A DNA stretch of 64,000 nucleotides, taken from the NCBI GenBank assembly GCA_023420415.1, contig JAEZWF010000029.1, forward strand, positions 62,001 through 126,000, in the 5' to 3' direction. Positions within the stretch are counted from its first letter, which is position 1. Each line of letters starts with the position of its first letter. The stretch is from Actinomycetes bacterium (GTDB lineage: Bacteria; Actinomycetota; Actinomycetes; Actinomycetales; Dermatophilaceae). The notes beneath the pieces were generated by a model. The model was not told where the DNA came from. It saw nothing but the letters and a program-made list of their open reading frames with translations, and ran no database searches. Shown here piece by piece: positions 1-8,682 of this stretch. The position numbers and the translations under genes were made by a program.

Positions 1-1
1 G

Positions 2-712
2 CGCGACGGGGTGGCGGTGACCCGCGTGGGGCCGGCGTTCTTCGACGGGTCGGGCCTGACGCAGGCCGCAGTCCGCGGGGGCCGGTTCGCGGCGGCCGAC
101 GACCTGCCCGCACGGGTCGACGCCGCCGTGGCGGCGGTGCGTCGTGACCCGCGCTCGCTCGTCTACCTCTACTGGGGTGACCTCGACAAGGTCGGCCACG
201 TCCACGGCTGCCAGTCCTGGGAGTGGGGGGACGAGCTCGAGGCGATCGACGCCGAGCTGGGCCGCCTCGTGCGCAGCGTGCCCGCCGACACGGCGGTGCT
301 GGTCACGGCCGACCACGGCATGGTCGACGCCCCCCACGCCCTGCGCATCGATCTCGCTCACGACCCCCAGCTGGCCGCCGGCGTGAGGCACGTCGGGGGC
401 GAGCCGCGGGCACTGCAGCTCTACACCGAGCCCGGGGCCGTGGAAGACGTCGCCGCCACCTGGCAGGGGCGGGTGGGGGAGCGGGCCTGGATCCGACGGC
501 GCGACGAGGCCGTCGCCGAGGGGTGGTTCGGCCCGGTGGCGCCCCGCAACACCGAGCGCATCGGTGACCTCGTGGTCGCCATGCGCGACAACTTCGCGAT
601 CGTCGACTCGCGCCGGGCGCGCCCGCAGCTGCTCGCCCTCGTCGGGCTGCACGGCTCGCTGAGCGCCGACGAGGCGACGGTGCCGCTGTTCACTGTCGCG
701 CCACGCGTCTGA
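2..712 (+). CDS. Alkaline-phosphatase-superfamily phosphodiesterase, 3' part
   Basis: This is the C-terminal part of a type I phosphodiesterase/nucleotide pyrophosphatase; the reading frame is open to the left edge, so the N-terminus and the nucleophile Thr/Ser region lie outside the window. Visible metal-ligand motifs are GDLDKVGH (Asp and His ligands), the ADHGM box and a late GLHGS box, in the order normal for the family. No signal peptide can be judged. The substrate (nucleotide, phospholipid or sugar phosphate diester) cannot be told from sequence. It ends 43 bases before thymidine kinase, which has its own promoter-like element, so the two need not be co-transcribed. Family assignment is firm; exact function is not. 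Confidence 0.85.
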   Translation, partial: RDGVAVTRVGPAFFDGSGLTQAAVRGGRFAAADDLPARVDAAVAAVRRDPRSLVYLYWGDLDKVGHVHGCQSWEWGDELEAIDAELGRLVRSVPADTAVLVTADHGMVDAPHALRIDLAHDPQLAAGVRHVGGEPRALQLYTEPGAVEDVAATWQGRVGERAWIRRRDEAVAEGWFGPVAPRNTERIGDLVVAMRDNFAIVDSRRARPQLLALVGLHGSLSADEATVPLFTVAPRV

Positions 713-741
713 GCCGTGCCCGGTCCGTGCCCTGCACGCCA

Positions 742-747
742 TAGGGT
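742..747 (+). promoter_or_regulatory. -10 element (TAGGGT) for tdk
   Basis: TAGGGT lies 8 bases before the GTG start at 756, which places transcription initiation at or beside the start codon (leaderless mRNA). No ribosome binding site is visible. This supports the GTG start. Confidence 0.55.
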
Positions 748-755
748 GTGCTCTC

Positions 756-1430
756 GTGGCTGAGCTCGTCTTCTTCTCCGGGACCATGGACTCCGGCAAG
801 TCCACCCTCGCGCTCCAGATGGACCACAACCACCGGGCCAGGGGGCGCGGCGGCCTGATCTTCAGCAAGCTCGACCGGGCCGGCGAGGACATGCTCTCCT
901 CGCGGCTCGGACTCGCCACCCGCGCCCACGAGGTGCACGACGACCTCGACTTCTGGGACACCGTCGTCGAGCACGCCACGTCGGGCCAGCGGGTCGACTA
1001 CCTCATCTGTGACGAGGCCCAGTTCTACTCGCCCGAGCAGGTCGAGCAGCTGGCCCGCCTCGTCGACGAGATGGGCATCGACGTCTTCGCGTTCGGCATC
1101 ACCGCGGACTTCCGCACCCAGCTCTTCCCGGGGTCACGCCGGCTCATCGAGCTCGCCGACCGGGTGCAGGTGCTCCAGGTGGAGGCCCTGTGCTGGTGTG
1201 GGCGCCGGGCCACCCACAACGCCCGCGTCGTCGACGGCGTGATGGTCGTCGAGGGCGAACAGGTCGTCGTCGGCGACACCCAGGCCGGCACCGAGACGCT
1301 GGTCGAGTACGAGGTGCTGTGCCGACGACACTTCATGCGCCGCATGAACTCCGCCGCCGCGCGGGTCGCATCGTCCTCACCCGACGTGCTGCCCTTCGAC
1401 CTCGAGATCTGTCCGGTGCCGCCGGCCTGA
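756..1430 (+). CDS. tdk: Thymidine kinase
   Basis: It phosphorylates thymidine (and deoxyuridine) with ATP in the pyrimidine salvage pathway in the cytosol. At 224 aa it is the normal length for bacterial type II TK. The Walker A loop GTMDSGKST is at residues 9-17, the catalytic Glu is in DEAQF near residue 87, and a zinc ribbon is formed by a CWC pair and a later Cys in the C-terminal half (VLCRRH). The C-terminal tail is a little longer than in minimal TKs. The GTG start directly follows a -10-like element, suggesting a leaderless message. Many mycobacteria lack tdk, so its presence separates this genome from them. Confidence 0.95.
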   Translation: MAELVFFSGTMDSGKSTLALQMDHNHRARGRGGLIFSKLDRAGEDMLSSRLGLATRAHEVHDDLDFWDTVVEHATSGQRVDYLICDEAQFYSPEQVEQLARLVDEMGIDVFAFGITADFRTQLFPGSRRLIELADRVQVLQVEALCWCGRRATHNARVVDGVMVVEGEQVVVGDTQAGTETLVEYEVLCRRHFMRRMNSAAARVASSSPDVLPFDLEICPVPPA

Positions 1431-1459
1431 GCGGGGTTCAGCGCGCCCGCCGTCTGCAC

Positions 1460-1487
1460 CGATGGGAAAGCGTTGGCCCACCCATCG
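1460..1487. promoter_or_regulatory. Inverted repeat upstream of the lyase gene
   Basis: CGATGGG (1460-1466) is repeated inverted as CCCATCG (1481-1487) around a GC-centred core. It lies about 50 bases upstream of the polysaccharide lyase start. It resembles a LacI/GntR-type operator but is imperfect inside, and no regulator gene is adjacent. Confidence 0.35.
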
Positions 1488-1537
1488 TGCCTGTGGTTGG
1501 GTCGAAAGGGTTGGCGAACGACGACCCAGGAGCACCC

Positions 1538-4084
1538 ATGCCTTCCCTGTCCCGACGCAGCGTTCTCGCGATGGTCCCGGCGGGTGCCTTCCTCGCCATC
1601 GCGCCACCCTTGCGGGCGTATGCCGCCGACGACGTCGACGGTGCCCGGATCCTCACCAACGCCCGTGAGTCGTTCGCCGGCACCGCCGGGTCGAACGCGC
1701 GCACTGAGGTGCGCACCAAGCTCGCCGCCGTGGAGCAGGCCGCCCGGACGGCGCTCGCCTCGATGGACGCCGCCGGCCCGGGCGAGCTCTTCGCCGGCCT
1801 GCCACTGGGCACGAACGACTCCAACCTGTCGGCGTCGTTCTCGCGGCTCGCTGACATCGCCCTGGCCACGGCCACGCCCGGCGGGGCCAGCGACCTCGTC
1901 GGCAACGTCACCGTGCAGCGACGAGTCCTCGACGGGTTGTCCTGGCTGCACGCCAACCACTACGGCGACCAGTCGGCTGGCTACTACGGCAACTGGTACA
2001 CGTGGGAGATCGGCATCTCGACCTACGTCACGAAGACGTTCGTGCTGCTCGCCGCCGAAGCCGCGGCATACCGCCCGGACCTGCTGCCCACGTATGTCGC
2101 GTCGATGGACGCGTACCTGCGCAATGGCAAGGACGGCGACGTCGACCTCAACTCCCGGTTCCACACCGGTGCCAACCTCGCCGACATCACGACCAACCGC
2201 ATCCTGCAGGGCGCGCTCACCGGTGACGCGGCGCGCGTCACCAAGGCGATCAGCGACCAGTCGACCGTCTTCGCCACCATCGACCCGTACGACATCCAGC
2301 ACGGCAACACCGACGGCTACTACGCGGACGGTTCGTTCATCCAGCACCACAGCGTCGCCTACACCGGTGCCTACGGGAAGATCCTGCTCGGCCGGGTCGT
2401 GCAGACCGTGAAGCTGCTCGACGGCACCTCCGCCGCGACCGGCACCGAGCTCGCCGACGTCGTCCACGGTTGGGTCCGCGACGGCTTCGCGCCTGTCATC
2501 GTCGAGGGCTGGATGATGGAGATCGTCAAGGGCCGCTCGGTGTCACGCACGACCACCGGGTATGCCGACGTGGCCGCGGTCGTCGAGGCGACGGTCGACC
2601 TCATCGACTACACGAGCGCGGGCAACGCCCGGGCGCTGCGTGGGTACGTGCGCCACATCGCCGCGGTGTCGCCGACCCCGCCCAACCCGGACGGGTTCGC
2701 CTCACCGGTCAGCATCGCCCGGTATGCCGACGTGGTGGGCGACACCAGCGTCCCCGCCGCCGACCTCAACCCGCCGCAGCGGGCCGTCGCGTTCAACGCC
2801 ATGGACCGGTTGGTGGTGCGCCGACCCGGGTGGACGTTCGCGCTGTCGCGCAGCTCTGAGCGGATCAGCAAGTACGAGTACATGAGCGGGGAGAACCTGC
2901 GTCCGTGGTTCCAGGGCGACGGGATGCACTACCTCTACCTGGCGGGGCAGGACCAGACGCGCGCGTTCGGGGTCGACTTCTTCACCACGGTCTCGCCCTA
3001 CCGGCTCCCGGGCACGACCGTGCCGGTGCAGGAACGCAGGACCATCCCCGAGCTCTACGGGCTCAACTGGTACGACAACCCGGACCACCCGTTGGGCTTC
3101 ACCGCCTCGTCGGAGTCGCAGAACACCTACGTCTACTTTCCGCGCGCGACCGGATCCCATTGCGGCGCAACGGTTCTCGGCACGTGGGCCGCGGCGAGCA
3201 TGGTGCTCAGCGACGACGTCCCCTACGTCGACTCGGTTGCGGGCAAGCTGCCCGACGACTTCGTCGTCTACGCCAGTGCCCGGGCCACCAAGTCGTGGTT
3301 CGCCTTCGACGACGAGGTCGTGGTGCTGGCCGCCGACGTGCGTGACGAGCACGGCCGCGACGTGGTCACGACCCTCGACAGCCGCGTCGCGGCACCGACC
3401 GACACCGTGCGCGTCACCGGCGCACGCACCGACGGTTCTGCCTGGGAGGCCGAGGACGACACCGGCCAGGCCAGTGACCTCGCGTGGCTGCGCTGGGCCA
3501 ACGACACCGAAGGCGTGTCCGTCGGCTACGTGCTGCTCGACGGCGCGGCGGTGGACGTGACCCTCGATGAGGTCGCCCGCAGCCGCCGCCACGTCCGGCT
3601 CACCAACCCCGACACGATCGCGACCAAGCGGGTGTTCACCGCCGCGGTGCGGCACCCGTCGACGACCTCGACGCTGGCGTATGCCGTGGTGCCGGCCGCG
3701 AGCGAAGCCGACCTCGCGGCATACCGCACCAACTCGGCTGTGACGGTGGTCGTGAACAACCCGAAGGTGCAGGCGGTGCGGCACGAGGGCCTGGGGGTCA
3801 TCGCGGCCACGGCCTTCGCCGAGCGGACCGTGCACGCGGCGAACCTGGCGATCGACGGACCCGCGTCGGTCATCTTCCGCGACGGCCGAGAGGCGCAGGT
3901 CTCGCTGTCCGACCCGACCATGGGCCGGGACCAGGTCGCCGTGACCATCCGCGGCCGGCGGTTCACGGCCACCGACACCGACGACGGCGTCACCGTGCGC
4001 CCGGTGCCGGGCGGCACCCAGGTCGTGGCCAGGACCAGGCACGCCTACGGGCGCAGCTTCACCGCCCGGTTGCGCCGGAGCTGA
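1538..4084 (+). CDS. Secreted polysaccharide lyase family 8
   Basis: An 848-residue extracellular lyase of the hyaluronate/chondroitin/xanthan lyase family (PL8), which cleaves uronic-acid polysaccharides by beta-elimination. The N-terminus has a Tat signal with an SRRSVLA twin-arginine motif followed by a hydrophobic stretch and RAYA near residue 29. Family landmarks are in order: aromatic patch NWY at 152-154, catalytic Asn in TGAN (about N213), catalytic His in FIQH (about H270) and catalytic Tyr in YTGAYG (about Y279). An alpha-toroid is followed by beta-sandwich domains to the end. The ATG at 1538 is chosen because AGGAG sits 5 bases upstream. No transporter or unsaturated glucuronyl hydrolase is adjacent, so the substrate is open. 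Confidence 0.92.
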   Translation: MPSLSRRSVLAMVPAGAFLAIAPPLRAYAADDVDGARILTNARESFAGTAGSNARTEVRTKLAAVEQAARTALASMDAAGPGELFAGLPLGTNDSNLSASFSRLADIALATATPGGASDLVGNVTVQRRVLDGLSWLHANHYGDQSAGYYGNWYTWEIGISTYVTKTFVLLAAEAAAYRPDLLPTYVASMDAYLRNGKDGDVDLNSRFHTGANLADITTNRILQGALTGDAARVTKAISDQSTVFATIDPYDIQHGNTDGYYADGSFIQHHSVAYTGAYGKILLGRVVQTVKLLDGTSAATGTELADVVHGWVRDGFAPVIVEGWMMEIVKGRSVSRTTTGYADVAAVVEATVDLIDYTSAGNARALRGYVRHIAAVSPTPPNPDGFASPVSIARYADVVGDTSVPAADLNPPQRAVAFNAMDRLVVRRPGWTFALSRSSERISKYEYMSGENLRPWFQGDGMHYLYLAGQDQTRAFGVDFFTTVSPYRLPGTTVPVQERRTIPELYGLNWYDNPDHPLGFTASSESQNTYVYFPRATGSHCGATVLGTWAAASMVLSDDVPYVDSVAGKLPDDFVVYASARATKSWFAFDDEVVVLAADVRDEHGRDVVTTLDSRVAAPTDTVRVTGARTDGSAWEAEDDTGQASDLAWLRWANDTEGVSVGYVLLDGAAVDVTLDEVARSRRHVRLTNPDTIATKRVFTAAVRHPSTTSTLAYAVVPAASEADLAAYRTNSAVTVVVNNPKVQAVRHEGLGVIAATAFAERTVHAANLAIDGPASVIFRDGREAQVSLSDPTMGRDQVAVTIRGRRFTATDTDDGVTVRPVPGGTQVVARTRHAYGRSFTARLRRS

Positions 4085-4123
4085 CCGGCGCTGACCCGAC
4101 CTGATCCGACCAGATCCGCCAGG

Positions 4124-5320
4124 TCAGTCCTTGGGCTTGGCCCCGAACATCACGTCGTCCCAGCTGGGGACACCGGGTCGGCCGCTGCGCCGCTTGGCCT
4201 TCTTGGCGACGGGCTCGTCGTCCGGTTCGTCGTCCGGCTGGTGGTTCGGCTCGGCTTCGACGGGCTCGGTTTCGACGGGCTCGGTTTTGGCGGGCTCCGG
4301 CTCAGTGGACTCGGCCGGGAGGACGTCGTCGCCGACCGCCGACCCCGCATCATCCAACTGTGTGTCATCCAGCTGCGCGTCCGCTGGCTCGGTGTCCTGG
4401 GGGTGGGTGCCCTTGGCCGATGGTGGCGCGCCATGGACCTGCGGGTCGTAGGCGAGGTCCTCCAGCGGCAGGGCGTCCTCGCGGGGCGCGGTGTCGACCG
4501 GGGTCTGCGCGGGGGAGTTCTTGCGCCGGCGCGGACGCCCGCGGTGGGCGGCCCGCTCGCGCATGGCCGACATGAGGTCGAGCGGCTCGTCCCCCTGGGG
4601 TTCGGGCGTCGCCGCGGAAGCCTTCTTCCTGGTGCTGGCACGGGGCGATGCCACACCGCCCTCGGCCTCGACGTCGTAGACGGTGGTCGCGCGGACCGGG
4701 GCACCGACGAGGTGCGGTGCGGGCACGGGGGAGGAGTCGCCGGTGGCGTCGTCCTCGCTGAGCCAGCGCGCTTCGTCATCCACGGCCGAGACGGTGCGGT
4801 CCTGGACGTCGAACGCCCATCGGGCCTGGCGTTCGCGGCCGCCGGCGGGGAAGGTCAGCACGACGGTCCAGCCGCCGTTCTCGTCACGGGCGGAGTCCCA
4901 GTCCGCCGACGCCGGGTCGACGCCCCGGCCGGAAAGTCGCTGGCTCACCCGGGCCGACAGGGTCGGAGCGGACGCGCCACCCCCGCCGCGGCCGCGCAGC
5001 CGGACACCGCGGGCCAGCCCGGCGACATACTCGCGCTCGGCCAGGATCGGGCCTTCGTACCGGGCCACCTTCTCGACGGTCCACCCGGATCGCTCGGACA
5101 CCTCCTCGGCCGACAGGCCGGCCCGGATCAGCGCCTGCACCTCGCGCGGCCGCATGCCACCGTCGATCTCGATCTGGAGCTGCCCCAGCCGTGGCCGGTC
5201 ACGGCGGACGGCGGCGCGCAGGGGGTCATCGAGCTGGATCCGGAAGCGCTCGCCGTCGGCGTCGGCCAGCAACAGGTGCTGTCCGTCCTCGTGCACTCCG
5301 ACCAGCCGCAGGTCTCGCAT
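4124..5320 (-). CDS. sepH: Septation protein SepH (DUF3071)
   Basis: Actinobacterial cell-division protein; in Streptomyces SepH binds FtsZ and stimulates its assembly. The N-terminal ~110 residues begin MRDLRLVGVHEDG and contain a helix-turn-helix (MRPREVQALIRAG...SAEEVSERSGW); a second conserved region (residues ~130-195) carries WTVVLTFPAGGRER. The C-terminal half is a long, acidic, Pro/Glu-rich disordered tail with repeated EPVE-type segments, ending in a conserved basic patch and a PSWDDVMFG peptide. At 398 aa it is somewhat longer than average because of the tail. A GGGAGAGG ribosome site precedes the ATG. It is convergent with the lyase gene, with 39 bases between stops. Confidence 0.93.
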   Translation of the reverse strand: MRDLRLVGVHEDGQHLLLADADGERFRIQLDDPLRAAVRRDRPRLGQLQIEIDGGMRPREVQALIRAGLSAEEVSERSGWTVEKVARYEGPILAEREYVAGLARGVRLRGRGGGGASAPTLSARVSQRLSGRGVDPASADWDSARDENGGWTVVLTFPAGGRERQARWAFDVQDRTVSAVDDEARWLSEDDATGDSSPVPAPHLVGAPVRATTVYDVEAEGGVASPRASTRKKASAATPEPQGDEPLDLMSAMRERAAHRGRPRRRKNSPAQTPVDTAPREDALPLEDLAYDPQVHGAPPSAKGTHPQDTEPADAQLDDTQLDDAGSAVGDDVLPAESTEPEPAKTEPVETEPVEAEPNHQPDDEPDDEPVAKKAKRRSGRPGVPSWDDVMFGAKPKD

Positions 5321-5415
5321 TACCTCTCCCAGAATTGCAGGTCAGCCCCGTCAGGCGTCCTGCGCCCGACTCTGCCATCCCCGAGGGCACGGAGAAAGCG
5401 ACCACGCCGCACGGG

Positions 5416-5421
5416 TACTTT
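5416..5421 (+). promoter_or_regulatory. -10 element (TACTTT) for the TRIC-like gene
   Basis: TACTTT lies 10 bases before the ATG at 5432, with no ribosome site between, consistent with a leaderless or nearly leaderless transcript. Confidence 0.5.
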
Positions 5422-5431
5422 TGACCCTGCC

Positions 5432-6067
5432 ATGCTCACCCTCGACACCCACCTTCAGCTGGTCCTCGACCTGGTCGGGGTGTTCGCGTTCGCGCTGTCG
5501 GGCGGCCTGGTCGCGGTGCGCAAACGGCTCGACCTGTTCGGTGTCCTGGTGCTGGCGGCCGCGGCCGCGCTCGGGGGCGGTGTCATCCGCGACGTCCTCA
5601 TCGGCCGGGTGCCACCGGTCGGCGTCTCGGACTGGCGTCTGCTCAGCTGCGCCCTCGCCGCCGGCCTGGTGACGTTCTTCTTCCACCCCGGCGTGGAACG
5701 GATCGGCCGCTTCGTCCGGGTCCTGGACGCCGCCGGTCTCGCGGTCTTCGCGATCGGTGGCTCGCTCACCGCCCTCGGGGAGGGCATGGACGGCGTCACC
5801 TCCGTGCTCGTCGGTGTCGTCACCGCCATCGGTGGAGGCATGATCCGTGACGTGCTCGCCGGCCAGGTGCCGGAGGTGCTGCGCCGCGAGATGTACGCCC
5901 TGCCCGCGCTGCTGGGCTCGACCCTCGTCGTCCTCGCCCACCACTACGACCTGATCAACCCGGTCGTGGTGTGGGGTTGTGTCCTGCTCGTCTTCGCCGT
6001 CCGCATCATCGCGGTCGTGCTCGACCTCAACGCGCCCAAGCCCCTGCGCACCGGGGCCAACCCGTGA
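5432..6067 (+). CDS. TRIC / UPF0126 family channel protein
   Basis: Inner-membrane protein of 211 aa with two tandem homologous halves of three membrane helices, each carrying a GGG-[VM]IRDVL signature (near residues 50 and 135). This arrangement is typical of bacterial TRIC/UPF0126 proteins (YicG-like), which form trimeric monovalent-cation channels; some members are annotated as glycine transporters. The ATG at 5432 puts the first helix (LVGVFAFALSGGLVAV) close to the N-terminus as in the family. It is divergent from sepH and 46 bases upstream of ferrochelatase. Ion selectivity cannot be read from sequence. Confidence 0.88.
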   Translation: MLTLDTHLQLVLDLVGVFAFALSGGLVAVRKRLDLFGVLVLAAAAALGGGVIRDVLIGRVPPVGVSDWRLLSCALAAGLVTFFFHPGVERIGRFVRVLDAAGLAVFAIGGSLTALGEGMDGVTSVLVGVVTAIGGGMIRDVLAGQVPEVLRREMYALPALLGSTLVVLAHHYDLINPVVVWGCVLLVFAVRIIAVVLDLNAPKPLRTGANP

Positions 6068-6113
6068 CATCCACCCGTGACATTCCACCCGTGACACCGA
6101 TGAGAGCCCGCCC

Positions 6114-7274
6114 ATGACCCAGCCGCCCCAGCACCCCCAGCACCCCGACCAACCCGACCAGGCGGACACGGACCCGCTCGAGCCCTACGACGGCATACTC
6201 CTGCTCTCCTTCGGCGGCCCCGAGAAGCCCGAGGACGTCCTGCCGTTCCTGCGCCGGGTCACGGCCGGGCGCGGCATCCCGGACGAGCGGCTCGAACAGG
6301 TCGGCGAGCACTACTACGGCTTCGGGGGGCGCAGTCCCATCAACGACCAGAACCGCGCCCTCATCGCCGCCCTGCGGGCCGAGCTCGACCGTCGTGAGAT
6401 CGCGACCCCGGTCATCTGGGGCAACCGCAACTTCACACCGTTCACGGCCGAGGCGTTCGCCGAGGCCCAGGAGCGAGGCATGCGGCGGATCGTCACCGTC
6501 CTCACCAGCGCCTACCAGTCGTACTCGTCGTGCCGGCAGTACCGCGAGGACCTCGCGGCAGCCGACGCCGAGGTCGCGGAGCAGGGGCCCGCGCTCCTCG
6601 TGGACAAGGTGCGGCCCTACGCCAACCACCCGGGGTTCTCGCGCACCAACAGCCGTCTGGTCACCGACGCGGTGCGCGCCCTCCTGCGCGACGGCGCCGA
6701 CGCGGCAACCATGCGGATCCTGTGCGTGACGCACTCGATCCCGCTCGCCATGGACGACACGTCCGGTCCGGGCGACGAGGACGGAAACGCCTACTCCCAG
6801 CAGCACATCCAGCTCGGTGCGGCCATCACCGAAGAGGTGAACGCCACCCTCGACACCGACCTCGAGGGTGAGCTGGTCTTCTGCTCGCGGTCCGGTCCGC
6901 CGACCCAGCCGTGGCTCGAGCCCGACGTCAACGACCGGCTGGAGGAGCTGGCTGCCGAAGGCGTCCAGACCGTGGTGCTCGCACCCATCGGCTTCGTCTC
7001 CGACCACATGGAGGTCGTCTACGACCTCGACACCGAGGCGGCCGCCACCGCTGACCGACTCGGCCTGCGGCTGGTGCGGGTGCCGACAGTTGGCATCGAC
7101 CCCGAGTTCGTGTCGGGTCTCGTCGACCTGCTCCTCGAGCGGGCGGCCGAGGCCCGGGGCGAGGACCCGCCGCGCCCCACCTGGCCCGGCCGGGTCGCAC
7201 CGCCCGCAGTCTGCGCCGCCGGCTGCTGCCCCAACCTGCGCACCGCGCTGCCGGCCCTGTGCGGCCGGGACTGA
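6114..7274 (+). CDS. hemH: Coproporphyrin ferrochelatase
   Basis: Inserts Fe2+ into coproporphyrin III in the actinobacterial (coproporphyrin-dependent) heme pathway; the enzyme is also called CpfC. The 386-aa protein shows the family blocks LLLSFGGPE, HYYGFGGRSPIN, the conserved metal-site His in VTHSIP and GPPTQPWLEPD near the catalytic region. The C-terminus is Cys-rich (VCAAGCCPN plus a later Cys) and there is an internal Cys in SSCRQ, consistent with the [2Fe-2S] cluster described for the mycobacterial enzyme. The N-terminal ~22 residues are Pro/Gln/Asp-rich and probably disordered. The other heme genes (hemE, hemY, hemQ) lie 40 kb away. The inositol-phosphatase-like gene follows after 11 bases. 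Confidence 0.95.
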   Translation: MTQPPQHPQHPDQPDQADTDPLEPYDGILLLSFGGPEKPEDVLPFLRRVTAGRGIPDERLEQVGEHYYGFGGRSPINDQNRALIAALRAELDRREIATPVIWGNRNFTPFTAEAFAEAQERGMRRIVTVLTSAYQSYSSCRQYREDLAAADAEVAEQGPALLVDKVRPYANHPGFSRTNSRLVTDAVRALLRDGADAATMRILCVTHSIPLAMDDTSGPGDEDGNAYSQQHIQLGAAITEEVNATLDTDLEGELVFCSRSGPPTQPWLEPDVNDRLEELAAEGVQTVVLAPIGFVSDHMEVVYDLDTEAAATADRLGLRLVRVPTVGIDPEFVSGLVDLLLERAAEARGEDPPRPTWPGRVAPPAVCAAGCCPNLRTALPALCGRD

Positions 7275-7285
7275 GGACGGGCCTG

Positions 7286-8140
7286 ATGACCGACATGCCG
7301 AACGAAGCTCTCCTCGCCCAGCTGGAGGAGGTCGCGCGCACGGTGGCGACCGAGGCCGCCCGCTACGTCGTCGACGACCGCCCGGACCACCTCGGCGTGG
7401 CCAGGACCAAGTCCTCGGCCACCGACGTGGTCACGGTGATGGACCAGGGTGCCCAGGACCTCATCCGCGCGCGGCTGCACGAGCTGCGCCCGGACGACGC
7501 CTTCCTCGGTGAGGAGGAGGGCGGCAGCGCCGGCGACTCCGGACTCACCTGGGTCGTGGACCCGATCGACGGCACCGTCAACTACCTCTACCGGATCCCG
7601 TCGTATGCCGTGTCGGTCGCCGTCGTCGTCGGCGACCCCCGGGTGCCGGGTCAGTGGACGCCGGTCGCCGGAGCCGTCGCCAACCCGGTTAGCGGCGAGG
7701 TCTTCCACGCCCGACGCGGTGGGGGCGCCTGGCTCAGCGCCAGCGATGGGTCGCAGCGCCGGCTGGCGATCGAGTCGCCGCCAGACCTCGACCACGCCTT
7801 GGTGGGCACCGGGTTCGGGTATGCCGTGGACCGTCGCCGTTGGCAGGCCGCGGTGCTGCTGGACGTGCTGCCCCAGATCAGGGACATCCGCCGGATCGGC
7901 AGCGCGGCCCTGGACATCTGCGCCGTGGCGGACGGTCACCTCGACGCCTACTTCGAGCGGGGCCTCAACCCGTGGGACATGGCGGCCGCGTGGCTGGTGC
8001 TGGCCGAGGCCGGTGGCACGTTCACGGGGTTGGCCGGCGGACCACCGGACGAGTGGATGGTCGTCGCCGCCGCCGAACCCCTCCACGGCCAGCTCGAGAT
8101 CGTGCTGCGCGATGCGGCCGAGGCCGCCGGGGAGGAATGA
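7286..8140 (+). CDS. suhB: Inositol monophosphatase family protein
   Basis: Mg2+-dependent sugar/inositol phosphate phosphatase, 284 aa. Metal-binding motifs are intact: GEEEG near residue 75, DPIDGTVNY near 91 (the family norm is DPIDGTTNF), and a C-terminal WDMAAAWLVLAEAGG. Mycobacterial SuhB occupies the same chromosomal neighbourhood, next to DUF4193/dut, which supports orthology. Start 7286 is chosen over an upstream in-frame ATG at 7259 because GAGGA lies 8 bases before it and the upstream one overlaps hemH. Co-transcription with hemH is likely. Substrate (inositol-1-phosphate or another) is not certain. Confidence 0.85.
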   Translation: MTDMPNEALLAQLEEVARTVATEAARYVVDDRPDHLGVARTKSSATDVVTVMDQGAQDLIRARLHELRPDDAFLGEEEGGSAGDSGLTWVVDPIDGTVNYLYRIPSYAVSVAVVVGDPRVPGQWTPVAGAVANPVSGEVFHARRGGGAWLSASDGSQRRLAIESPPDLDHALVGTGFGYAVDRRRWQAAVLLDVLPQIRDIRRIGSAALDICAVADGHLDAYFERGLNPWDMAAAWLVLAEAGGTFTGLAGGPPDEWMVVAAAEPLHGQLEIVLRDAAEAAGEE

Positions 8141-8153
8141 GGACGCGCGATCC

Positions 8154-8339
8154 TCAGGCCGCGGAGTAGTCGCGCAGGGCCGGGATCCGCAGCCCGTGTT
8201 CGTCGGCCAGTCGGGCGAGGTTCTCCAGCTCTGCCTCGTGGACGGAGACGAGGTAGTCGTCGCCGCCCCGTCGGGCCGCCTGGAGACTCTCGGTCGCGCG
8301 CGCGGCGCGAAGGGAGATCTCGGAGTGGAACTCGGTCAT
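8154..8339 (-). CDS. Small hypothetical protein (61 aa)
   Basis: A 61-residue, mostly helical, charged protein beginning MTEFHSEISLRAAR and rich in Ala, Arg and Glu; no motif or membrane segment. I do not recognise the family. A strong ribosome site (GAGAGGGG, 6 bases spacing) and a structured leader with its own -10-like element support real expression. It is convergent with the inositol phosphatase gene. The periodicity of hydrophobic residues suggests a coiled-coil or two-helix hairpin; function unknown. Confidence 0.7.
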   Translation of the reverse strand: MTEFHSEISLRAARATESLQAARRGGDDYLVSVHEAELENLARLADEHGLRIPALRDYSAA

Positions 8340-8682
8340 GACTGCACCCCTCTCGATGGTCCTTCGACGCGAGCTGCCCCGGGTGGGGCCACGTCGAAGC
8401 AAGGACTCTAACCACGCCAACGCAGCAGGACTCCTCCCGGATGCCCCGGCTGGATGAAATCTGGGTGAACGCAGACCATTCCTTGGTGCGTCCCTTCGAG
8501 CCTCGGGTGGAAGGGCGCAGGACCATATGCCGACCCGATGGTGACGCCGCGGGGAAGATGAGGCACAATCCCCGCCTGCGGTGGGCACAAAACCGCATCC
8601 ACCTGCGTTACACCGGCGAGTCCGCTCCCCGGCCAGCGGGGGGCCAGACGTTGATGAGAGATCAGGGAGAGCGACAGCGACC
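8340..8682. other. Divergent regulatory region (343 bases)
   Basis: No gene was found here. The left part is the leader of the 61-aa gene (see 8362-8399), with TAGAGT on the minus strand at 8405-8410 as a likely -10. The right part must hold the DUF4193/dut promoter. Candidates are a CACAAT box near 8564 and a TTACACC box near 8606, neither decisive. A TGCGGT...ACCGCA inverted repeat lies around 8578-8597. An open frame across 8441-8752 has no family resemblance and is not accepted. Confidence 0.5.
8362..8399 (-). promoter_or_regulatory. Nested hairpin at the 5' end of a leader
   Basis: CTTCGACG (8362-8369) pairs with CGTCGAAG (8392-8399), and inside it GCCCC (8376-8380) pairs with GGGGC (8385-8389). 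The structure begins within a few bases of the transcription start expected from the -10 at 8405-8410 and ends before the ribosome site of the 61-aa gene. It could stabilise the 5' end or regulate translation. Confidence 0.5.

Noticed and set aside
1190..1537. Longer N-terminus for the polysaccharide lyase
   Set aside because: The upstream extension overlaps tdk and would bury the Tat signal; the ATG at 1538 has a good ribosome site.
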